From the NCBI GenBank assembly GCA_963555705.1, contig OY743171.1, forward strand, positions 21,451,352-21,515,351: a stretch of DNA of 64,000 nt. Direction: 5' to 3'. The stretch comes from Ligustrum vulgare. Taxonomy: Eukaryota; Streptophyta; Magnoliopsida; Lamiales; Oleaceae. This document shows, piece after piece, positions 22,856 through 33,875 of this stretch. The first letter of the stretch is position 1. Each line of letters opens with the position of its first letter. The position numbers were made by a program, and so were the translations under genes. Below the pieces are notes generated by a model. That model ran no database searches and had not been told where the DNA came from. It worked only from the letters and a program-made list of their open reading frames with translations.

Positions 22856-22985
22856 CTTTTTTAAAATCACTTTTCAATTACGCACATTCTCTTTAAATCA
22901 CTTTTCAACTACATATTTTACTTCGAAAATACTATATTTTTTGTTCATAAACAAAAAAACATTTATTAAACAGAATAGTATATTC
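22856..22985. repeat. Dispersed AT-rich repeat, copy
   Basis: Contains AAAATCACTTTTCAATTACG, TCACTTTTCAACTACAT and a TTTACTTCGAAAATAC end. It is shorter and more diverged than the 32223 copy. Confidence 0.5.
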
Positions 22986-23082
22986 AATAGCGCTTATTTT
23001 GGAGAAAAATAGAATTATTTATTTATCAACAAAGTTTCCCATTCTATTTTTCAAGTAGATATAATTCATTAGTGCGCTGTTC

Positions 23083-23223
23083 GTCTATGTAATGATTGTG
23101 GTTTATAACTACACAAATTTTCAAATCACTTTTAATCATACATATTTTTTCTTCACTTTTTAACTACACATTTTATTTAGAAAACACAAATAAATTAATT
23201 TATAAATCAAGTCAAGCCACGAA
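23083..23223. repeat. Dispersed AT-rich repeat, copy
   Basis: Contains TTTTCAAATCACTTTTAATC, CTTCACTTTTTAACTACAC and AACACAAATAAATTAATTTA, close to the family consensus. It is only about 100 bp from the preceding copy, in the same orientation. Confidence 0.55.
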
Positions 23224-23361
23224 CAAAGCATTGATGTTTTCTACTTGATAAATAAAAAAAAATATTTGTAGATCACTCATGATCGTGATAACATTAGATG
23301 ATTCAGAATTAAAAATAAATAAATCAAACTATGTAACATTTTTTCTTTATCTTTATCTTTA

Positions 23362-24334
23362 TCTTTATATATATAAAAGTAGAAGTGAGGAAAGAGAGCC
23401 ATTTTGGAAGAAAAATTGCATTTAATGACTCTCTCTCCTCATTTCTATTTTTGTGTATAAAAAATAAATAAAAATAAATAAAGAAAAGATAAATTTTTTG
23501 TAGGAAAAATTATTATTTATTGCATATTTAGTAAGATTTTTAATAAATATACTATGTGCAAAAATTAGATTAATATATTTGAACATAAATAATGTGATAT
23601 ATCTATGTAAATGTGTTATGTAGGAAATGAAAAAATTGGATTAATATATTTAAACATAAATAAATGTGACATCTATGTAAATATGTTGTGTATGAAATGA
23701 AAAAAAAATATTAATATATTTGAGCACAAATAAATGTCATATCTATGTAAATGTGTTAAATTGAAAATGAAAATTTTGGATTAATATATTTGAAAATAAA
23801 AAATCCATGCTATATAAATTTGTTAAGTTAGAAATTAAGATTTTGAAAATAAATAAATAAAATCATTGAATCTTTACTTCATAATATGTCAATAAATAAG
23901 TAGGTTCTTCAATAAGCATATTACAAAAATAATTAATTATTTGCTATCAATTTTTTACCACCAATGATAAATTAGTAGAAAATTTAATCATTTCATCATT
24001 TTGACAAAAATTGGTATGTTTAAAACATAAGGAAAAATAAAATCTATAAATATTGGATTTCGAATAGAATATATGTAAGCAACATATTAAAAAATAAAGT
24101 TAATTAAAAATTATAACATATTAAAAGGAAAATAGGTGATAAGGTGGGTAAATTTTTAGAGAAAAACGTAAATAAAAGTCAAAAAAATTTATATTAAAAT
24201 TTTAATTAAGTGTCAAACTTTGAGTAGCGCTGTACATGAGTGTACATGCAGATTTATTTATTTATTTTAATGTTTCAAATTCAATAGCATGTGTTATGTA
24301 GGAAATGAAAAAATTGGATTAATATATTTGAACA
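23362..24334 (+). mobile_element. Helitron family B, 5' portion
   Basis: A typical Helitron 5' end (TCTTTATATATATAAAAG, after an A) starts here, followed by GAGGAAAGAGAGCC. The interior has a minisatellite and no coding sequence. The 3' hairpin and CTAG are absent. The sequence stops where the second endogenous virus begins, the last matched words being AAAAATTGGATTAATATATT. A 3' end of the same family lies at 38441-38897. Confidence 0.65.
23560..23850. repeat. Minisatellite, about 68-bp unit, about four copies
   Basis: Each unit contains GGATTAATATATTTGAACAT, an ATAAATAAATGTGACAT segment and CTATGTAAATGTGTTATG. Units are diverged. A further partial unit occurs at about 24290-24334, and two units at about 38470-38600 in the matching Helitron 3' part. 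Confidence 0.7.
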
Positions 24335-24699
24335 TGAGTGTAACCTTCAGATAGCCAAACTTTTGGTAAGTGAGCGGGTAATTCAAGGGTAACAAATTGT
24401 TCTTTTTCTGTTGCAGGCAAAAAGTGTTGATCAAACTTTGAGGCTTGAACAAATTCTTTGACCTGGGATTTTTGAGGAGAGATAATACTCCGAACAATTT
24501 TGGTTATGGACTTGCGAGGTTTAGTATATGGAAGATATGTATTTATGAGGGGTAGATCTGTGAGTGGAACTTTGTCAGATTCTGAAAGATAGGATATCTC
24601 ATATAGATAATCCATTTTTGAGGCATCATATTTTCTAAAAGAAGTTGAAGAAGAAGAAGTAGAAGGAGATTTTGATAGTGAAAAAGGGTTTGAAGACAT
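24319..24699 (-). pseudogene. ORF1 start (movement-protein side) of second endogenous caulimovirid
   Basis: The ORF begins MSSNPFSLSKSPSTSSSSTS, about 80 bp after a tRNA-Met primer-binding site. It runs into LPKVWLSEGYTHVQIY, the entry to a movement-protein domain of the type seen in florendovirus-like elements, and is then cut off where Helitron sequence begins (near 24334). Only the first ~120 residues remain. Coat protein and most of the movement protein are missing. Confidence 0.65.
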
Positions 24700-24778
24700 G
24701 ACTGAAGAGTGTTCTTCCTTAATCTCCTCTGGTTACTAAATAACATAAATTATCCTGATATGAGTCAGAGAACAAGAT

Positions 24779-24791
24779 GGCTCTGATACCA
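24779..24791 (-). promoter_or_regulatory. tRNA-Met primer-binding site of endogenous caulimovirid 2
   Basis: Minus-strand TGGTATCAGAGCC sits between the promoter/leader and the ORF1 start. The 13 bases are identical to the site of virus 1. Confidence 0.85.
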
Positions 24792-25109
24792 AATTGAGTA
24801 AAGTGATGGTAACTTAACAACAAATCATGGTATTCTAGCCCACAAAAACAAAAACAAAAAAGCCTCAATAGGCTCAACGAAGGGCCTGACTTTTGGATTT
24901 GCTGTAAATTACCATAACTCCGGACTGATTAATGATCAGTAGAGAATTTTTCTAACGCAGAGGATCACCATGAAGGTGCAACTGCAGAGCATATTAATTT
25001 CTACTACAATCTAACTTCATATCATTCCTACTTATGCTACTTAGAACCTTGGGAAACTAAGGAAGAACTGGAAAATTTTAGAAGAACGTGATAAACAAAC
25101 ACACTGAAT

Positions 25110-25162
25110 TTTATTGCTGAAGACTCGATGATCTTACAATGGAGAAGAGCTCCCCTTTTATA
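25110..25162 (-). promoter_or_regulatory. Pararetroviral promoter core and poly(A) signal of virus 2
   Basis: On the minus strand: CTATAAAAGGGGAGCTCTTC (TATA box at 25162-25156), a CTCCATTG initiator-like stretch, then GCAATAAAATTC with AATAAA at 25115-25110, 47 bp after the TATA box. The order promoter, leader, primer-binding site, ORF1 that follows is correct for a caulimovirid. Confidence 0.75.
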
Positions 25163-25302
25163 GAGGGAGGAGAGCCAGAAGAAGACATAAAAGACTTGAT
25201 GCGTGGCCGACAAGGTGGACACGCGTCATTACAAATTTGCAAACCTTATCTACATAATCTGAAAAGAAAGATTCTGAAAATAATACAGACACGCTTAATG
25301 AG

Positions 25303-26851
25303 ATCCATTTCCACTAAGAATTTGTGCCCAATGAGATGAAATTGGAAATTCTCAATTCCTCTTTTGATCGCCAGTATCTCTTTGAAAGTGGAATGGTAAT
25401 GCTTTTCTAATTCAGTGAATGATCCACTTTTGTATCCATAGATTCTTCTTTTTCCTCCTTTGTCTTCAAGTAAGACAGCTGCCCAAAAACAATCACTTTC
25501 ATCTATTTGGAGGACACGTTTGCCATTCGTAGGGATTTGTAGGGTCGGGAGATCTTTCACCTTTTGTTTGATAGATTTGACTGTCTGAGTTTGAGTGGGT
25601 GACCATGGAGGAGGATCTTTTTTTAGCATGAGCTGGAGTGGTTTAACTATGGTTGGAAGAGGATCAATGAAGTCTGTCATATAATTAACAACTCCAAGGA
25701 ATTGTTGAACTTCCTTTTTTGACAAATTTTCGTCTGGAAATTTAAGAAGTTCTTGACGACATGGGGCTGGAGTGAATATTGACCATCTTTAATATGCATT
25801 CCTAAGAAATCTGCCTCACTGACACCGATCACCATTTTCTTCTGGGAAAGCATAATACCATATTGTTTAACAATATCTGTGAACTTAGAAAGCAAATTGC
25901 CATGGACTCTTCATCTTCAGAGAATAATAAGATGTCATCAATGTAGACCAACGCTGTTTCAAGTAATGGATCAAATATTTTTGTCATTGCTTTCTGAAAG
26001 AGTGAAGGAGCAGTCTTTAATTCAAAAGGCATAACTGTCCACTGATAGTGATGATTAGGAATACAGAATGCTGTTTTGTGCCTTTCTTCTGGTTTGATTC
26101 CTAATTGCCAAAATCCTGCTTTAAGATCAAATTTTGAAAAGATCTTTGAGCGAGATATATTTGCAAACATTGTCTTTCGATCAGGAAGAGGGAATTTATC
26201 ATCTGGAAGAAAGACATTTAGTGGCTTGTAGTCTATAACTAATCTCAATTTTCCTCGAACTTGTTCACTTCTTTTATTGACATAGAATGCTTGACATGCC
26301 CATTGTGAATTTGTTGGTTCAATAAGTCCTTCTTCTTGCAATTGTGTAAGTTCTCTGGTAGCAAGTTGAAGATGTTCTGGGTTCATTCCAAGGTGGCTAG
26401 CTTTTGTGGGGTTTATATCTTCATTTTTCTTGAAAGGGAGAGAAATGAAGAAATGTGAATTTTTCTAGAGGGGACTTGTGCATTTAGTAAGGAAATCAGA
26501 ATGAGATTCTGCACAACAATCTCGGATAAGTGTTTCAGTGATGTTTGGAACGGTTATGGAAAAATAGGATATCATTTGGATGTATGTCTGGAAATAGGAC
26601 TTGAACCTGAGACCATTTGAACGAGGAAAAACTTTCTTGTCCTATAACTGTTTGATAATATCCCATGCAAGGATAATATCTTTACCAGGTAAAGATGAAC
26701 CTAGTAATTTATGGGAAATACTGAGTTCAGGGAAAAACTGGATTTTAACAGGCCTGCTGATTATTTCTGTTGAGAAACTTTCCCCTTTTGCCGCATGAAA
26801 AACTTGTCTGTGATCTCGCCACATATGCTTAGGGAGAATGGTAGGATTCAA
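25303..26851 (-). pseudogene. Left-arm protease/RT/RNase H remnant of virus 2
   Basis: In order: protease end (GKDIILAWDIIKQL), RT with KLRLVIDYKPLN, SKFDLKAGFWQLGI and YIDDILLFSEDEES, then RNase H (QIDESDCFWAAVLLEDKGGK, HYHSTFKEILAIKRG). A stop follows the protease end, and a frameshift follows EESMAICFLSS. RNase H is cut after LVEMD, where the sequence joins the promoter region, so its C-terminal part is missing. Confidence 0.85.
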
Positions 26852-28353
26852 GTTTTTCAGGCGGCAAATGGGGAAAGTTTCTCAACAGAAATAATCAGCA
26901 GGCCTATTAAAATCCAGTTTTTCCCTGAACTCAGTATTTCCCATAAATTACTAGGTTCATCTTTACCTGGTAAAGATATTATCCTTGCATGGGATATTAT
27001 CAAACAGTTATAGGACAAGAAAGTTTTTCCTCGTTCAAATGGTCTCAGGTTCAAGTCTTATTTCCAGCCATACATCCAAATGATATCCTATTTTTCCATA
27101 ACCGTTCCAAACATCACTGAAACACTTATCCGAGATTCTTTTGCAGAATCTCATTCTGATTTCCTTACTAAATGCACAAATCCCCTTTGGAAAAATTCAC
27201 ATTTCTTCATTTCTCTCCCTTTCAAGAAAAATGAAGATATAAACCCCACAAAAGCTAGCCACCTTGGAATGAACCCAGAATATCTTCAACTTGCTACCAA
27301 AGAACGTACACAATTGCAAGAAGAAGGACTTATTGAACTAACAAATTCACAATGGGCATGTCAAGCATTCCATGTCAATAAAAGATGTGAACAAGTTCGA
27401 GGAAAATTGAGATTAGTCATTGACTACAAACCACTAAATGTCTTTCTTGCAGATGATAAATTCCCTCTTCCTGACCAAAAGACAATGTTTGCAAATTTAT
27501 CTCGCTCAAAGATCTTTTCAAAATTTGATCTTAAAGCAGGATTTTGGCAATTAGGAATCAAACCAGAAGAAAGGCACAAAATAGCATTCTGTATTCCTAA
27601 TCATCACTATCAGTGGACAGTTATGCCTTTTGAATTAAAGACTGCTCCTTCACTCTTTCAGAAAGCAATGACAAAAATATTTGATCCATTACTTGAAACA
27701 GCGTTGGTCTACATTGATGACATCTTATTATTCTCTGAAGATGAAGAGTCCATGGCAATTTGCTTTCTAAGTTCACATATATTGTTAAACAATATGGTAT
27801 TATGCTTTCCCAGAAGAAAATGGTGATCGGTGTCAGTGAGACAGATTTCTTAGGAATGCATATTAAAGATGGTCAATATTCACTCCAGCCTCATGTCGGT
27901 CAAGAACTTCTTAAATTTCCAGACGAAAATTTGTCAAAAAAGGAAGTTCAACAATTCCTTGGAATTGTTAATTATATGGCAGACTTCATTGATCATCTTT
28001 CATCCATAGTTAAACCACTACAACTCATACTCAAAAAAGATCCTCCTCCATGGTCACCCACTCAAACTTAGACAGTCAAATCTATCAAACAAAAGGTGAA
28101 AGATCTCCTGGCCCTACAAGTCCCTACGGATGGAAAACGTGTCCTCCAAACCGATGCAAATGATTGTTTTTGGGCAGCTGTCTTACTTGAAGACAAAGGA
28201 GGAAAAAGAAGAATCCGTGGATACAAAAGTGGATCATTCACTGAATTAGAAAAGCATTACCATTCCACTTTCAAAGAGATACTGACGGTCAAAAGAGGAA
28301 TTGAAATATTCCAATTTCATCTCATTGGACACAAATTCTTAGTGGAAATGGAT
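25303..28353. repeat. Large inverted repeat, two ~1.5-kb arms
   Basis: Left arm ~25303-26807 and right arm ~26847-28353 are reverse complements with few differences, separated by about 40 bp. The outer limits are where ATCCATTTCCACTAAG (left) and CTTAGTGGAAATGGAT (right) stop matching. Both arms share the same frameshift after the RT YIDD motif, so they derive from one already defective copy. Confidence 0.85.
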
Positions 28354-28548
28354 ATGTCAGCTTTTCCAAAAATGCTCGCTTTTAAAAGGAAACAAATCAC
28401 AAACTCTCAACTACTAAGATGGGCAGAATGGTTCTCAAACTTTGAATTCGAAGTTAAACACATCAAAGGAAAACACAACTTCTTACCAGATCTTCTTTCC
28501 AGACCAAAAGTCCTCGTACTACATGCACAACCAAGTCCAGTTATCTAA
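26847..28548 (+). pseudogene. Right-arm protease/RT/RNase H remnant of virus 2
   Basis: Same order as the left arm but continuing to the true end of RNase H: QTDANDCFWAAVLLED, LLRWAEWFSNFEFEVKHIKG and LLSRPK before TAA at 28546-28548. The RT contains YIDDILLFS. It has the same frameshift after EESMAICFLSS, plus its own stop TAG near 28070 where the left arm reads Gln. ORF segments: 26795-27013, 27080-27826, 27760-28071, 28096-28548. Confidence 0.85.
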
Positions 28549-28728
28549 ATGATGGATTCAAACCAATTCCCCTTCAACAACTCTTCTCCTTTTCCTCCTG
28601 AACTCTATGAACTCATAAGATCCAAAACCCTCAAATCCAGATCGAAAGAACTCATGTTAAAATACCAGTCCCTTGTTATAAGACAAACTGGAATTGAAAC
28701 ACTTGGTCGTCTTGGATTTCATCCATAA
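28549..28728 (+). CDS. Small ORF directly after RNase H of virus 2
   Basis: ATG follows immediately after the TAA of the RNase H frame (TAAATG), and the ORF runs 59 codons to TAA at 28726-28728. It begins MMDSNQFPFNNSSPFPP and ends LGRLGFHP; the second half is Lys/Arg/Leu-rich. Abutting stop and start codons suggest termination-reinitiation of a second viral ORF, as some florendovirus-like genomes have an ORF2 there. It may be complete or cut short by a later stop. Function unknown. Confidence 0.5.
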   Translation: MMDSNQFPFNNSSPFPPELYELIRSKTLKSRSKELMLKYQSLVIRQTGIETLGRLGFHP

Positions 28729-28730
28729 TA

Positions 28731-31079
28731 CTTTTTTTGTTAATTATACTATTATTTTGAAATCGAAAAATATGTAATATGAGTGTCACATCAAAGATCG
28801 CAACGAGAACTTTAATACGAACTCACGAGTAAGAGTCAACTATAAATTAGTCATCTCTAAAATCACATCAAAGGTTAAAAGTAAAAGTTTTATTTTGTAC
28901 ATTTCACCTTTTCACAATGTCTCACTATTTCAAAATTGTTTTATTTAAGTCCTACAATGATATTTATAATAGTTTCTCACTTAAATTTAATTTGGTACTA
29001 ATAAATAATTAATTTCAATTAGAGTTACTTTTCTTATCAAACTAAAAGAAATAATAAATATTCGAACTTTTTAAAATAAATTCAATTAAGTCCGAATAAT
29101 TTTTGCAATATCATATTTCGATCAATTCATTTTTCATTTTAAATTAATTTTATTTACTTATTTACTCATTTTGTTTATTTATTTATGTTTAATACTATAG
29201 ATTTAAATAATCAAAATATGCAAAATAGATATTACAGACTTTAATAATTAGTTTAACTAATTTTTATCAAAATAAAAATAAAGACATATTTGCTAAACTC
29301 ATTCTATTCCAAAATAGGATGTGATCAAACATGTTTATTTAAAATGTACCAAGTAGATTATTTATTTATTTATTTAAAAAGAACGGTAACATGACTCTTT
29401 GACTTATAGATAGAAAATGAAAAGTCATGTTGTATTGGACATTATTGAATAAGTTTTGAATATTTTGATAGTCTGTATCTATGATTTTTTTAAAAAAAAT
29501 TTGTTTCAATTTGTGTCATTGATCGTGGTTTCACTTTGTTTACTGGTTTATACGGAACTTAACTGTTTGATTTTCATTTTTTGAAAACTGATTTTGTGAA
29601 AAGTAGTATTTTTAGAATATGTAGTTAAAAAGTAGTATGAAAAATTTTTAAAAATGATTTTTCAAAGAATGTGTGATTCCGAAAGAATGTTCAGAAAAAT
29701 TAATTTTGAATGTCATAGGGTAAGTGATAGAGTATTATGTCTTATGGGTTAAACAACCACACAGATTTTATAAATTGAGATGTATAGATGATTTTTTGGT
29801 CTATAAAGTTAAATATATTTGCAATATACATTCGGTAAAATTTAATTAAAACTTACATTTCTTGTTACTTAATTTGTTACATTAATTTAAATATATGATC
29901 ATGTGTGTTTAATTTGTAATGTTAAAGTAAATATGAAATGAAATATTTTTTTAATACAATAAAAATCAAATATTGTATTAAAACAGTTAGTATCAATTCT
30001 AATATTACTATTTGAGTAGTGATAAATTAATTTGTGATAATCTAGAAATTATATTTTGAAAATATTAATTACGTTAATAATCATTAAAATTGAATAGTTA
30101 TGTAAATGATCATTGAAGGTTTTTTTTTTTTTTTTTTTAAGTCATTTAAGTTCCTAACTATTAAAATTGTAGCCATTTGGTAAAAAAAGTTGGCCCCTAT
30201 TAGGTACCATTTATTCAAAACCTCATTTTTTTTAACATCATTTTTCAACCAACATTCTATTAATAAAATAATCTATATAGAAATTAAAAAAAAAAAACAC
30301 ACACACACTTTTTAACAACTCATTCTCCCAAAAATTTATTGTTACAAACTACATTATTTGAAATAATGAATTTCAAATAGGAACGTAAGTGCACATTTTC
30401 CAAAAAATCATTATTATAAAACTCACTTTGAAGACAATGAGGGCTCAAACAATAACTAAATATGTTCACAACAGAATAAAGAGATAGCACTTCCCAAAAA
30501 AAGGTATTTGACCATTTTCCCGCCTAAAATATATTTCCTAAAATGGTAAGTAGTATTAAGTGACTATTTAATATTCATTTGGGACAATATTCAAATTTAA
30601 AACAATCAAATTGAATGCAAATTTTTAAATAGTCGTGTTTTCCAACTCCTGAAATTTCACGGTCTGCCTTCCCCTCTTGAAAATCAATTACATTTTTTTA
30701 AAAAAAAATAGAAAATGAAAGAGGATGAAATACGAGCATTCATCGATCTTTTTTTTTTTCTTTTCGTTTTAATAAAACTTTGAGTATATATCACAGATAT
30801 ATCTATATTTTACTTATTACAAATTATATTTAAATGTAGCTTTGTTTTCCCATTTTAAGCTTTAAATAAATTTAAATTACAATATTTAAAGATATTTTCT
30901 GGAGCAGTAAACATACGAACTGTAAAAAAAATTAAGATAAGTGTAATTGTACCTTTTTTTGTAATTATTTTTCTTCTTTTGCTCCTCATTTTTAATTAAA
31001 TATTTATTTCATATGTTAACATATAAATTCGATATATATGAGTAACAAATGACAGTGCATCGCACAGGTGTAACACTAG
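28731..31079 (+). mobile_element. Helitron family A, second copy, with an internal insertion
   Basis: From about 28855 the sequence is collinear with 4720-5648 (TCACTATTTCAAAATTGTTT, TTTAATACTATAG, CACAGATATATCTAT). It ends in hairpin GTGCATCGCAC and CTAG at 31076-31079 before T. Relative to copy 1 it has about 1.1 kb of extra sequence (~29575-30745) between the TTAACTGTTTGATTT and CTTTTCGTTTTAATAAAA landmarks. That extra sequence is AT-rich, has a poly-T run near 30120 and shows no coding capacity. The 5' end was not found. Confidence 0.65.
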
Positions 31080-31297
31080 TAACTATATAAAAATAAAGTA
31101 ATCGTCAAAAAAAATACACACACATTTTCCTGCCAAAAAATACTTGCTATATTTGGAAAGTTTTTACCCAAAACAAGGGAATTAAAAAAAAAAAAAAGAC
31201 CCATTACAGTGCAATGAGAATTAGAACCATTTCAAATGTAATTGTTGAACAATCCAACTCAAATTTGAATTAAACTTTTGAGCATACATACAATTGT

Positions 31298-31298
31298 C

Positions 31299-31329
<31 letters not shown>

Positions 31330-31335
31330 AAAAAA
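31298..31335. repeat. Poly-C run followed by poly-A run
   Basis: 22 C residues are followed by about 16 A residues. The C-run is unusual in such AT-rich DNA and is prone to sequencing-length error. Confidence 0.9.
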
Positions 31336-32115
31336 CGTTTGAGCATTGTTAAATTAAATAATAAAAAATGGTATTTAAAAAGTAATGTTTTCGAGATAAA
31401 AATTAGTGAGTGAAAAGTAGAGAGAAAAAAATGTGTAGTTAAAATGTATTTTAAAAACGTACTATTTAAAAATATTTTTGTCAAATAGAAATGCTTCGTT
31501 CTAACTCTAAAAAAGGACAATTTTTTTTCTTTTAAAAGGTTGAAAAAATTACATCAAAAGTCACAAGTCTAATTTAAAAATAAATAGATAATTTTCAATT
31601 ATTATAAAAAAAGTATTCAAAATCTGTAATTTAGAAATTTTGTTAAATTTATAAAAAAAAAAAAGATTATTAAAAAATATTCCACTTAATCACAGTGTTA
31701 TTAATTTGGTAAAGTAATATTAATTATTTCTAGAGATATAAAATTATACTATAAAATGTGTTGAAAATATTTAAATAACCAGAAAATATTTTAGTTTAAA
31801 GAACGAGTAAAATTTTCTTTCAAATCGAATAATTTCATACTTGAATATAATTTTCTTTCAGATCGAATAATTTCATACTTGATTAAATATTTTATATTTT
31901 TCTGGAATACATTGTTAATTTATATTATTCTTGATTTTATTTTCTTGGTACAATGATTATGTTTTAATTTGAAAAATACGATTAAAAATTCTATAGAAAT
32001 ATAAAATTATATCTAAGTAATACATTAAAAAATAAAATTCATCAAAAGTTAAAATATATTATGTTCGAAATCAAATTAAATAATTTTTTATTATTATTAA
32101 AAATTTACTTTGACT

Positions 32116-32168
32116 GCGTCATATACAATTAATAAGAGTTAGAGGCAATCACTCTTGCATGTTGGAAT
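32116..32168 (+). pseudogene. Helitron helicase fragment
   Basis: AATTAATAAGAGTTAGAGGC and CAATCACTCTTGCATGTTGG closely match the helicase C-terminal codons at 9220-9262 (the INKSQRQSLL region). Only about 50 bp is alignable. Confidence 0.55.
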
Positions 32169-32222
32169 ATATTTGAAAAATTCTATGTGTAACTATCAGT
32201 ATTAAAATTATGTTTAAGCATG

Positions 32223-32400
32223 TATTCGGTAAACTTGAAAAAATGGTTTATAAATGATTTTATGAACCACGCAATTTTCCAAATCACTTTTTAACCATCC
32301 ACATTTTTCTCTCCAATCTTCAATAACTACTTTTTACTTCAAAATTATAAATAAATCAGTTTATAAACCAAACAATGTTACCAAACAGATCATTAACAAT
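32223..32400. repeat. Dispersed AT-rich repeat, best-preserved copy
   Basis: Starts TATTCGGTAAACTTG and ends AACAATGTTACCAAACAG. It contains all family phrases (CCAAATCACTTTTTAACCAT, CATTTTTCTCTCC, ATAAATAAATCAGTTTATAA). Confidence 0.65.
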
Positions 32401-33734
32401 TAAAATCATTTATTATCCTTAATACTGTTATAATTTATATTTTTCTAAAATATGTTTTATTATTATTAATTATTTTTAAAGTCTTGAATTCTATAATATT
32501 TTGTATTAAAATGTTAGTTTACTTTGCATGTTTTTATTTGATATGATTGTATAATTAATATATTTTCATAAATTTTGATAAAATTACAATCACAAACATA
32601 TTCCCATGCATCATGAGTGAAAATACTACTTTTCATTAAAAAGCTCTGTTAAATCACTTCCCACTAAAATAAAATAAAAAATGAGAATAAAAAATAAAAT
32701 AAAATAAGGTCTTTTTCCCACCACTCAACTCCCATTCCCACTCAAAATAAATAAAATAAAATAATTAACTCATTAGTTTCATCAATCACTTCCTGCCGCA
32801 CGTACTCGGCCACTCTTTGGTAGGATTACAGTCTTTTCTAAGCAAAGATAACCATATCATTAATCCAACCAGGGAATGGATGAGTAGTTGAGTACCTGTG
32901 GCAAGTGATTGTTGTAACAAATGAGTGAGTTTGGTACCAAAATGTAAAATTATGGGTGAAGATACCAAAAATTGGAAGACATGGACGTTTGAACAATGTG
33001 TTCAATATTTATTTTATAGTTTCTAAATTCTAATTACTGATTTTCAAAAATGGCTCAAACAATAATAATAAGTATTAAAATTTTCAATTTTCTGTTCCTT
33101 CACAATCTAACTCATGGTACTGAGGGAAGAGGCTCACTCTTTAAAAAACTCAGAATAATGTGACATGTAGAGCACTTATTTATTAAACATTCCTACCGGT
33201 ATCTATAATATTTATTTTTATATATTAAATCAAAATAGCCGTCAAATCATTTCCCTGCCCATTTTAACTTACTATTTTTGAAAACATTTTTTTTTAATTA
33301 TTTTCTCCTTTCCAAAATGTAATTGTTGTTGATCATTAAATGCTCATTGGATTTGCAAAGGTTTTCAAAATTGTACGACTTCATTGAATGAACACATTGA
33401 ATGCTGTGCAAATTTATTTTACCTCTAAATAATATTTAAAATAAAATAAATAAAATATATAAATAACTAAATGAGGATAACATTCATTATATTCTAACCC
33501 CTTTTAAATTATCTACTCTCTCAAATACATTATAATCCCTTTTAAATTTGTAATTAAAAATTTTTTTAAAAAAAAAGTAAGTCGAATAAAATGTGAGATT
33601 AAAATAAATTATTAGCATCAAATATTTTTTCTTAAAAATGATATCATATTGAAACAAGAGTTTTTGTTATTTATTTAAATGAGGATCACTTCATCTTTAG
33701 CTCTAGAATAATTAAATATTTTAGCATATATTCT

Positions 33735-33875
33735 TTAACGCAATCATTACAATTTATAAATCAATTTATAAACAACATAATTTTTCAAGTCATTTTAACC
33801 ATACACATTTTCTTTCTTCACTTTTTAACCACACATCTTACCTCCAAAACATAAATAAATCAATTTAATGTATGA
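33735..33875. repeat. Dispersed AT-rich repeat, copy
   Basis: Contains TTTATAAATCAATTTATAAA, TTTTCAAGTCATTTTAACC and CTTCACTTTTTAACCACAC, then ACATAAATAAATCAATTTAA. Confidence 0.6.

Larger units (their letters stand above)
22276..23361. other. AT-rich intergenic DNA
   Basis: No gene is supported. The stretch holds a short hairpin and two dispersed repeat copies, listed separately. Confidence 0.6.
24335..28730. mobile_element. Second endogenous caulimovirid, rearranged head to head
   Basis: Two pol segments of the same florendovirus-like pararetrovirus point away from each other from an axis near 26830. The left one (minus) runs protease end, RT, RNase H and then jumps at about 25303 to promoter, leader, primer-binding site and ORF1 start. 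The right one (plus) runs RT, complete RNase H and a short following ORF to 28728. No integrase or LTR is present. The protein sequence differs clearly from the virus at 13-22 kb. Confidence 0.8.

Noticed and set aside
32786..32968. 60-codon minus-strand ORF
   Set aside because: No recognisable domain; length is within chance expectation. It may overlap an unrecognised MITE.
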